The notes under the pieces are model-generated. The model had not been told where the DNA came from and made no database searches. It saw only the letters and a list, made by a program, of their open reading frames with translations. This document shows, one piece after another, positions 31,744 through 41,223 of a DNA stretch of 64,000 bases. This DNA comes from Tricholoma matsutake (lineage: Eukaryota; Basidiomycota; Agaricomycetes; Agaricales; Tricholomataceae). Every line of letters begins with the position of its first letter. Position 1 is the stretch's first letter. The position numbers and the translations under genes are program-made. The DNA is taken from the NCBI GenBank assembly GCA_026075535.2, contig AP026550.1:4216001-4280000 (forward strand), given 5' to 3'.

Positions 31744-34700
31744 ATGAATAGACAATCTATGCACCTGTCTATTCGGGTAGCTGAGTCAGACAACAGAAAA
31801 GACGTCACAATGAATGCGCTCCTCGACTCTGGAGCAGGAGGAGTCTTTATTGACTCAAAATTCATTGAACAAGAAGGGATCAAGACATATCCCTTGGGCT
31901 ACACCATCCAGGCCACAAACGTAGATGGAACCCTGAACAGACAGGGAACGATCACGAGATATGTGAGGGGAAGGCTCCACATAAATGGACAGAGCTACCC
32001 AATGAAATACCTAGTCGCTGGACTAGGCAAGGAATCAGTGATCCTGGGCCTGTCATGGCTACGGGAGGTGAACCCAATTATCAATTGGAAGAAAGCAATC
32101 TTGAGTTCTGAGACGAAGAATGATGGGCTCAAATCCAATGGATCTTGGAGAAGACAAGAAGAGCCAAACGAGCCCTCCCAAACACCCTAAAGCTCCCCAG
32201 GGTTGACACTGAAAGGGAAGCACCCAATGACAAACTGGCACAATTTCGATGCATCGTGGCCAAAACAAGACAAAGGCTCTCTGAAGAAAAAGAGAGGAGC
32301 CTCGCCCGAGCCAAAGTGGCTGTGACAAAAACCAGAGAAAGACTCTCCGAAGAAAGGGAGAGAAATCTTGCCTGAGCCAGATCGGCTGTGGCAAAAACCA
32401 GGGAGAGACTCTCCGAAGAAAGGCAGAGAAACCTTGCCCGAGCCCAATTGGCCATGGCAAAAATGAAGGAAAGGCTTTCTGAGAAGAAAGCAAAGGAGCT
32501 GAATTCAGTCCAGAAAGCCGTCGTGAAGACCAGGACCAAGGACACTCCGAAAGAAGACAGGAACCTCGAAGCAGCAAGACATGCCATTGCCAAAACCTGA
32601 GAAAACCAGAAGAAAAGACAACCAGAGAAGGGAAAGAACAATGAATGCGACAGGTCACGATGAATTGTGCAAAAGATGAAAGAACTGCTAACCTCCACAG
32701 GGGAGGGAAGTACTGGCAAAAGGAACATGAAAACAACACTACGAAACAGGATAAACAACCCTCGACAAGGGACTACCCTGACCCATGATATTAGGACCCC
32801 AGATCATGGTACCACCAATGCTGAAGTACCTATGCCCAGGGAGACTCCCCCTCAAGTGAAGGTCGAGGAGATACCTGATGAAGAATTACTGGCAGACACC
32901 AGCATGGAAATACGAGCAACGGAAGAGACCTACAAACAAGATGTGACAGACCTCTTGATCGCATATGTATGAGGAGAACTGGTCATTGGCATATTCGAAC
33001 CACCAGAAGAACCACCCCTCACCAGGGAGCACTGAGGACTGACCCATAGGTACATACAGAAAATGAACACAATCTCCAGGATCACAAAGGCCAAAGACTC
33101 CCTGCAATACGTATTCTCAAAGAGCGCATGGATCAGAGCAAAGACATCCATTTCCCAGCGACTTGCACATGAACAGGATGAGGGAAAAGAGGCCAGCAAG
33201 CAGACCCTGGATGACCTACTGCCACCGGAATACCAGAAATACAGACAGGTATTCGAAAAGGCTGCATCTGAATGATTCCTGGAATCAAGACCATGGGATC
33301 ACGCAATTGACTTGAAGGAAGGCTTTGTACCAAAAGATTGCAAAGTCTACCCATTGACACCAAAAGAACAAGAGAAACTCAATGAGTTTCTCAACAAAAA
33401 CCTGGAAAAAGGATACATCTGATCGTCAAAATCACCCATGGCATCCCCATTCTTCTTCGTGTCGAAGAAGGACTCTGATGCTCTGCGACCTTGCCAAGAC
33501 TATCGCTATCTGAACAAAGGAACAATCTGGAACAACTACCCCCTCCCACTGATCAGAGACCTCTTGGACAAGCTGAAGGGAGCGAAATTTTTCACGAAAC
33601 TCAATATTCAATGGGGATATCACAATGTATGGATAAAGAAAGGAGACGAGTGGAAGGCAGCATTCAAGACTAACCGAGGGCTATTCAAGCCAATGGTGAT
33701 GTTCTTTGGGCTGTGCAACTCACCGGCAACATTCCAGGCCATGATGAACGATCTTTTCCAAGATATGCTAGATGAAGGATGGCTCGTCATCTATATGGAT
33801 GACATCCTGATCTTCTTGAAGATGGAAGAAGAACACCGGATAAGGACCGAAAGGGTCCTCGAACGACTACGACAATGCGATCTCTACCTGAAAATAGAGA
33901 AGTGCAAATTCAGTGTACAGGAAGTCGAGTTCTTGGGCATGATCGTCAGACCCAATGAACTTGCAATGGACAACACGAAACTGACTGGGATCAAAGACTG
34001 GCCCACGCCAAGGACAGTGAAGGATGTAAGATCCTTCCTAGGATTCAGAAACTTCTATCGATGATTCATCGGACACTTTGCGGATCTGGCCAGACCGCTA
34101 AATGATTTGACGAAGAAGAACCAGAAATTCGAATGGATGAATGACTGCCAGCAGTTGTTCGATGCGCTAAAAAGGAAGTTCAATGAAACCCCAGTACTGC
34201 TGATGCCAGACGCAACAAAACCATTTGTGGTGGAATCTGATGCCTCGAAATTTGCGACAGGTGCAGTACTCAGACAACAGGATGCCAACGGAGACTGGCA
34301 CCCATGTGGATACATCTCGCATTCTTTCAACGAAGCGGAAAGAAATTACGAGATATATGACTGGGAACTATTGGGAGTAATCCGAGTGCTGGAAACATGG
34401 AGACACTACCTACAGGGGACACCATTCCCTGTGACGGTACTGTCTGATCACAAGAACCTGACGTACTTCTGTCAGCCACAGAAACTAAACCGATGACAGG
34501 CTAGATGGGCCATTTACTTGTCACAATTTGACCTGAAGCTACAACACGTACCAGGATCACAGATGGTACAATCTGATGCCCTATTGAGGAGAGCAGATCA
34601 CATAGCCAAAGAAGACACCGATAACGAGGACAAGACCATCCTCGCTGACGAACTGTTCATCAAAACAATTGACACTGAGCTCCAGGGAGCCCTGCTCTCA

Positions 34701-36121
34701 GCAATAATGAAGGACAACCTCATAAATGATGCTTTACGAGCCCTGAAGAACAATGGAACCCCCCCAATCAAGTCTGCATTGGAGGACTGGAAATTTGAAG
34801 ATGGCCTGCTCTTTTTCAAAGACAGATGCTACGTGCCACAGGATGAGACCCTCCACCTAGTGATCATACAGAAATATCATGATAGCATCACGACAGGGCA
34901 CCCTGGACAATGGCAGACGATCAAACTGATCTGACGGGACTACTGGTGGCCAGGAATGGCCAACTTCATCAAGAAGTACATTGAAGGCTGCACAAAGTGC
35001 CAGCAAATGAAAGTGAATACACACCCGACAACCCCACCACTGACACCGATATCATCCAACGCCAGCAGACCATTCGAGCTGGTAACGACAGATTTTATCA
35101 CGGACTTGCCCATGATAAATGGATTTGACTCAATCATGGTCGTGGTAGACCATGGTCTTATGAAGGGGGTAATTTTTATCCCTTGCGCGAAGATGATCGA
35201 CACACTTGGTGCCGCAGACCTTTACCTGCGCCATGTATACACAAGATTTGGACTCCCCGGAAGAATCATCTCAGACAGAGACCCTCGATTTGCATCCAAA
35301 CTCTTCCGAGAACTCAGACGATTGCTCAGGATTAAGCTATCCATGAGCACCGCCTATCACCCCCAGACTGATGGAGAAACGGAGCGAGTAAACCAAGAGC
35401 TAGAGGTTTACCTCTGCATGTGTTCTGTTCGAACAAACCTGAAGGTTGGGAGCGTTATCTCCCAATGGCAAAATTTGCGCACAACCAGAAAACGCACTCT
35501 GCAGTAAAACACTCGCCGTTTTACTTGATGATGGGATATCAACCATGCGCTATCCCCACCCCATACGAAAAGACGAATGTGCCAGCCACCGAACAGAGAA
35601 TCCAAGAACTTCTCTCTGCGAGAAGGGAAGCTCTTGCCGCACACGAACTAGCCAGACAGGCTATGGCTGCCTGAATGAAAGGGCGATACGAACTGTTCAA
35701 GGTTGGAGAACAAGTATGGCTTGACTCCAAGAACCTGAAGATTGGCTACCCAACGAGAAAACTGGCGCCAAAACAAGAAGGGCCCTTTGTGATTGAAGAT
35801 GCCTTGTCGAGAATGACATACCGATTGAAACTGCTGCCAGGATGGAAGATCCACCCAGTATTCCATGTGGCTTTACTCACGCGATACCATGAGAACGACA
35901 CTCATGGGCGAAACTTCCTGACTCCACCACCTGACCTTGTGGAAGGAGAAAACAAATACGAGGTGGAAGCGATCATCGCACACAAGAAGCACGGCAAGAC
36001 ATGCTGTTACCTCATGAAATGGGTTGACTACCCAACATCCAAAAACACATGGGAACCTGAATCAAACCTGAAGAATGCCCCCGAGATCCTGATGGCATAT
36101 AAGAAGAGGTACCACCTCTGA
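31744..36121 (+). pseudogene. gypsy #2 Pol (protease, RT, RNase H, integrase, chromodomain), decayed
   Basis: The protease ALLDSGAGGVFID and ILGLSWLREVNP lie in one frame to about 32100. RT to integrase continue in a second frame: SPFFFVSKKD, PLPLIRDLLDKLKGAKFF, the box YMDDILIF, RNase [17 protein letters not shown], the integrase zinc site (HPGQWQTIK... to CTKCQQMK) and the catalytic region ([32 protein letters not shown]). At about 35415 a 2-base gain (tgtg) shifts the frame again before [18 protein letters not shown] and the chromodomain (EAIIAHKK, YLMKWVDYP, NTWEPESNL). At least nine further stops are present, all TGA at Arg-type positions (for example FYR-stop-FIG, LNR-stop-QARW). Not functional. 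Confidence 0.88.
32250..32579 (+). repeat. Five 66-bp units coding a 22-residue charged helix repeat
   Basis: Between protease and RT of gypsy #2 the frame repeats every 22 residues: AKTRQRLSEEKERSLARAK, TKTRERLSEERERNLA, AKTRERLSEERQRNLARAQ, AKMKERLSEKKAKELNSVQ and VKTRTKDTPKEDRNLEAAR. Units start at 32250, 32316, 32382, 32448 and 32514, and a partial sixth follows. The pattern favours one long, highly charged alpha-helix. One TGA falls in unit 2 at an Arg position. Confidence 0.85.
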
Positions 36122-36168
36122 TGGAACCCAGAACCCCCTCCTTCTTCCCACTACGATACTACCCAAGA

Positions 36169-36894
36169 ATGCCTGCTGAACGACGATTCACCTGAGAATA
36201 CCTACGAAACTGACTGAATGCTGATGCCCTTCGCATTCACCTCGCCCATGACCCACCAAAATACCATCTTGCCAGGATGTGCTTCTACTATGCGAGCACA
36301 ATCAAACAAATGGAACGAAACCTAGAAGAAGCGATGAATGATGCAGACGCCCTGGGGATCAAACAGACGATCCAGGAGATGATTGCACCGTGGTCAGACA
36401 GACCGAGAACAGCCAAGGAGAGACCTCACACCCCCCTAGATTGACACAGACGACCACCGACCTCACCCTCGCCATTCAGCGAGCGGAGCGACAGAGACAA
36501 ATGATGAGCTCCCTCTGGAGACTCCTCCCATTCTATAAAGAACCCGAAGATCATGCCTAGGGCACCTGAAGTAATCGATCTGACCACCCCCAAACCTGAA
36601 CCGAAAACCACCCAACCACCTTGGTCCCCCCCACACATGAGACATGCCAGATGTTTCATCTGCCAAGAAATAGGCCATTTCAGCCTGATTTACCCACAAT
36701 ATATTTGCAAGTATTGCAAACAGCAAGGCCCCAGACACTATAGGATGAACTGCCCGGAGAAACCTTGGAAAGATCGAGAGACCGATCAAAGAGAAGCCGA
36801 ACACAGACAGCGGCTCTTCTTTAACTCCAAGTACGATGATTTTGATGATGATGCGATGGGAAACATGACAGGAGAGCCATATGGAAGGATTTAA
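36169..36894 (+). pseudogene. gypsy #2 third ORF with zinc knuckles, decayed
   Basis: After the chromodomain stop a further frame opens at ATG 36169. It is cut by several TGA codons and probably a small frame change near 36490. Its later part (36553-36894) is open: PEVIDLTTPKPEP, then CFICQEIGHFSLIY (a CCHC knuckle with Tyr for the last Cys), then CKYCKQQGPRHYRMNC (an intact longer knuckle) and an acidic end. A nucleic acid-binding role is inferred only from the knuckles. Most Ty3 elements have nothing in this place. Confidence 0.55.
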
Positions 36895-36933
36895 AAGGCA
36901 GAGCTCAAGACGACAGCATGACAAGACAGACCC

Positions 36934-37302
36934 ATGCTCACAGGGATTACGATCCTCGCCATCATTGTTGGCACAACCCTGGCTGCAGCGGCAGCCCTAA
37001 CCTTCACATTTTGCCTCTACGCCATCTTCCAAATAGAACCCAAACCCCCAATTACAGATGTTGAATTTGCCATCCTGCAATGCCCCCCTTTCAACAATAC
37101 TACCGACTCCTTCACACCGCTACCTAGGGCAGCGCAAACCAGAAGAACCCAATCATGGTCCAAGTTTGGACATGAATTATTCCTCCATTGTACCCCTCGA
37201 CCCCGACCTACCCACATAACCAGACCACGCCCGATCAGACCACAAAGGAGAGACAAAGATTTAGGTCAAAGTGTGGAACTTTTAACCATAGCGGGGGGGT
37301 AA
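36934..37302 (+). CDS. gypsy #2 small membrane-type ORF
   Basis: A 122-codon ORF, same frame as the zinc-knuckle ORF and ending next to the polypurine tract. Residues 3-33 are strongly hydrophobic (ITILAIIVGTTLAAAAALTF onward), a likely signal-anchor or transmembrane helix. The rest is Pro/Arg-rich. It sits where env lies in retroviruses and errantiviruses, but no fusion peptide, furin site or glycoprotein pattern is seen, so I do not call it an envelope protein. It may be only the open tail of the decayed third ORF. Confidence 0.4.
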   Translation: MLTGITILAIIVGTTLAAAAALTFTFCLYAIFQIEPKPPITDVEFAILQCPPFNNTTDSFTPLPRAAQTRRTQSWSKFGHELFLHCTPRPRPTHITRPRPIRPQRRDKDLGQSVELLTIAGG

Positions 37303-38074
37303 TGTTACAATTTTCCTTGTAACTCATGGAACCTGACTGACCTGACCGACCCGACGATCCCCTCCAGACAGGAGGCACTCCATGATTTATGCCTAGGGCA
37401 TGACCTTGACACCAGACACACGCACAATGCATGCTGACTGCATGCATTCGATCCCCTTCCCGAGGAAGGCACCCTTGATGCATGGTGACTCCATGCACCC
37501 AAACCTACTCCCACACATGCTGTTAAGATATGACAACCTCTTGACATGAGGTCCATGACGTCAGACTCTCACAATTGACATGCTGCACCACAGCATGTCC
37601 TTGACATCAGATCCTTGACATCGGATCTGTGACATCGGACACCTCATGCTAGGCATGAGGCTTATCTCTTATTGTTTCCTGACATGCTGCGCCGCAGCAC
37701 TCCGTGACATCGGATGCCTCATGCAAGGCATGAGGGCTATTGTTTCTATTCTTACTTGATATGCATCTACCTTTCTGATTGGACGATAAGGACCTCCCTT
37801 GTAGTATAAGTACTGCAACTCGTAGTAGGGATGTCCTTAGTTTAGATCTAGGCAATCTACAGCTTTAACTTGTGAACTTGCAAACTTACTCAAAACCACT
37901 AAGGAAGCCCCTCAGTGCGTGAACCTGAATGACTCTATGCAGAAGGCCTGCTAGAGTGCACTATCTCTCTTACGTCAGACGCTCCGAGTAAGACTAGTGC
38001 TGAACGACTTGTCGAGGAAGCACCTTGCCAAATGACATTGACTAGATCGAGTGGTTGAGGCTTTGCCCTTAACA
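37303..38074 (+). repeat. 3' LTR of gypsy #2
   Basis: Same borders as the 5' LTR. About 30 differences, nearly all at CG/TG/CA positions, for example ccaaccgaccc against tgactgacctg near the start, plus an extra taa near 37525. Confidence 0.93.
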
Positions 38075-38167
38075 CATATCTTCTTAGGGGTGTAATTTAT
38101 TACTTATGCAAACCAACACTTTACTGCACTTTCTCAACTCAGCTGGCACCAGCTAGCACCATGATGG

Positions 38168-38361
38168 TGGAAGGAAGGATGGGCTTCCAACACTCAGAGG
38201 ACACGCAAATGAAATGAACGTAGTATGGATTCAAGAGAGAGTGAAACTAATACAATGTGATCATACGATAATAATAAGAATAACACATGATATGCAGGTG
38301 ATTGCGATACAGATAGGATTGTGATGGAATTGGGACATGTTGTAAGAGAGACTCTCTTACA
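38168..38361 (-). repeat. 3' LTR of gypsy #3
   Basis: On the minus strand it starts tgtaagagagtctctcttaca, a near-perfect inverted repeat, and ends ccttccttcca. Seven differences from the partner LTR, all CG/TG/CA changes. Confidence 0.93.
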
Positions 38362-38387
38362 CTCTCTCATTCTCCAAAAAATTTCTA

Positions 38388-41223
38388 TCACTCTCCATGC
38401 GCTGATGCCCATTTCGCAAGTGCTTCCATGTCCAACAGTTCAGAGCGCGGCAACCAAAGATCTGATTTGGGCCCATAGCCACACCAGCGGACGAGGTATT
38501 GTTTTCCCCGACCTCGTGGTCTCTCATCAATGATGTCCTTGATGAAGTATTCTGTTGACCCGTCTTTGGTGATGATCGGTCCCGGGCGTTGGAGTTCTTG
38601 TGATGGGAAGAGTGTCATGTCATTCCTTTGATGGGGTTGTAGTTGAGAAACATGGAACATGGGATATTGTTTCGCTGATTCAGGGAAGTCAAGTTTGTAG
38701 GTTGAGGATTCCGGATAGGCCTCTAAAATTTTGAATGGTCCATCCCATCTTGGCATGAACTTTGCTATGCAGCCATCCTTTGCTTGCATGTATTCCCTTC
38801 ATCTGCGGGCTGTCGTCAACATCACCCAATCTCCCACTGCAAGCTCAGGTTCTGGGTTACAGTCTTTGTTGGCATGGTGAGCTTGGGATATCTTTGCCGC
38901 CAGCATGGCGTCCCAGGCACCTCGAACATTGTTTTCAATTACTTCTAGAAGCTCTTTTGCCAATTCCGTAGTAGCAGTATCATCATTGGGTGCGGGTGGA
39001 GACGTTGTGGGATTATTAAGGAGAGGGGGTAGTAAGCGAGGAGAATGACCAGTCTTCAGTATGAAAGGGGAGTAGCTGGTAGACGCATTGATGGTATTCA
39101 TCATATCAAAATGTACTTTTGGTAGTGAACATGCCCAACCCTTCTGGTTGCGTTCGACGTGATATCTAAGGCACTGTACCACTGTTTTGTTTGTTTGTTC
39201 TGATGAGCCATCTGTTTCAGGATGATACGATGTTGATAATTTGTGTTTAATTCCAGTTAGCTTCATCAATGCTTTCCAGAACTTAGAAATGAACAGTTTG
39301 TCATGGTCACTGATAATTTCGACTGGGCACCCGTTCTCGCAGTACCATTTGTTGAAGAAGATGTTTGCGAATTCTTCAGCTGTGATAGTGTTCATGGCCG
39401 CAGCAAGCTGTATATCTGCTCGCAGACAATCGGTCATTGTGATGATTTCATTGCACCCATCGTCTAAAGGCAGTGGTCCAATGAAGTCGATTGCCACCGA
39501 GTCAAAACAGCGGTCAGGGATGGGGAGTGGATGCAGAGGGCCGGGAGTCTTGTGGGTTCGCGATTTGTTTCATTGGCAGTTTGTGCATGAAGGTACATAC
39601 ATGGACAGGAGGTCCTTTCTCATGTTTGGCCAATAAAATTCATCCCGCAAGGAAGCATATGATTTCTCCCCACCAAGATGACCAAGATGGTCGTGTGCAA
39701 GCCGGTAGAGAGATTCATGGAAGTCCAGGTACTTTGGGATGATGAGGTGCAAGCCCACAAACAGTAGGCCATTTTGTAGATTAATGTCAAGTTTCTTGTC
39801 AATAACTCCTCGTTTGAGGTCATCCATTATTCCCGTACACCAGGTGTCCTCGGCGTAGCTTTTTCAAATCTTCGTGTAAAGAGTGGGGTTGTTTTTGATG
39901 GAGAACGTTGCAGTGACGGTCAAGGGTTCCGTGTCTGAGACAGGCATCTGTGATAGTGCATCGGCTACTGTATTGTCTTCTCCCCTTATGTAAGTTATGG
40001 AGTATTCATACTGGGACAGGTATTCCATCCACCGGGCCTGCCTTAGTGAAAGGTCCTTTTGCGTGTTGAAGTTTTGGAGAGTTTTGTGGTCTGTATAAAT
40101 GTGAATGTGCATTCCAAGGAGGTCAACGCACCATTTGGTGATCGCACGCATGATGCTTAGCATTTCCTGTTCATGAACTGGGTAGTGAATCTCCGCACCC
40201 TTAAGTTGTCAGCTCTCGAAGGCCACAGGTCTGGAGGTTTCCCATGTTTCGCTGAACAAAAGTACAGCTCCCATTCGACGTTTACTGGCATCGCAAGTGA
40301 TGTAGATTTTGTTGTTTCCTGGATTTTGGTGGTTGATAGAGGTGAGACAGTCTTGGCCTAGCACCAGACCTTTGATGGCATTGAAGGCATGCTGGTGATG
40401 GGAACTCTACACAGGAAAACTTTTGTTACATTCCTTTTTTGTTAAGGGTGTCAGGACAGATGTGTTTGGCGAGGGCTGGAAGGAATATGCTGATGTAACG
40501 AACGAGTCCTAGGAATTGTCAAACCTGTTTTGCGGATGTGGGTGATGGCCAGTTCACAATTCGTTCTACTTTGGAACCATCTGCCTCGATCCCCTGCGCT
40601 GATATGTGGTGGCCAAGGAAGTCAATTTCCATTGCAAATAATTTGGATTTCTTGAGTGAGCAATAAAGTTGAGCCACTCGAAGGGCTTCCAATACATGCG
40701 TGACATTTGTGTGATGTTCTGCTAGTGACGACAACCAAATGATGATGTCGTCCAAGTATATGTGGCAAATTTTACCTATGAGATCTGAGAGTGCGAGAGT
40801 AACACGGCATTGATGCATTGTGGGTGAATTTCATAGTCCCATTGGCATCACTACCCATTCCCATAACCCAAATGGGGTGAGTGTCGCTGTGTATTTGATG
40901 TGGTCGGGATGTACCAACATCTGAAAAAAAGAGTTGGTCATGTCGATTTTGCCCCAGATCTTCCCTCGGGAGCAATCAGCAAGAATGTCGTCAATCTGCA
41001 GAAGTAGATAGTTGTCTGGTACGGTCACGTTGTTTAGTTTTCTGTAGTTGTTCACCCATCTCGGAAGTACGGTAGGGTCAGCTTTGGGGATAATGAATGA
41101 TGGTGAAGCGTATGGTGATGAAGATGGTTGAATTCGTCCGGTTGCCACATGCTGATTGATTAGGGTTTTCCACCCTTCTCAGTACTTTTGTGGGCAAGAG
41201 TATGCCCGGCCCATGGAGATAGG
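38388..41223 (-). pseudogene. gypsy #3 Pol (RT, RNase H, integrase, chromodomain), decayed
   Basis: Continues the gag frame through TGA codons: PISMGRAYSCPQKY, VATGRIQPSSSPYASPSF, KIDMTNSFFQ, WVVMPMG and the RT box YLDDIIIW. Near 40455 one frameshift moves to a second frame with RNase H (MLSIMRAITKW, YTDHKTLQNF, ADALSQMP), the integrase zinc region (HDHLGHLGGEKSY ... CTNC), the catalytic region (AIDFIGPLP, IISDHDKLF, SEQTNKT) and the chromodomain (TEYFIKDIIDERP, YLVRWCGY). All interrupting stops I checked are TGA where Arg is expected (PG-stop-PIS, KY-stop-EGW, GL-stop-NSP). Confidence 0.85.

Larger units (their letters stand above)
29692..38079 (+). mobile_element. Complete Ty3/gypsy chromovirus #2 with extra 3' ORFs
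   Basis: LTRs 29697-30465 (769 bases) and 37303-38074 (772 bases) are flanked by the target duplication catat (29692-29696 and 38075-38079). Internal order: gag, protease, a repeat-rich linker, RT, RNase H, integrase, chromodomain, then about 1.2 kb with two further ORFs. A G-rich polypurine tract (gcgggggggtaa, 37291-37302) precedes the 3' LTR. At 8.4 kb with about 770 bp LTRs it is large for the fungal chromoviruses I know. Confidence 0.95.

Noticed and set aside
35400..35430. Programmed frameshift in gypsy #2 integrase
   Set aside because: The shift lies inside the integrase core, not between gag and pol, and is a simple 2-base gain in a tgtg run; a mutation is more likely.
36934..37302. 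Envelope glycoprotein in gypsy #2
   Set aside because: Only one hydrophobic helix; no cleavage site, fusion peptide or cysteine pattern, so the name is not justified.
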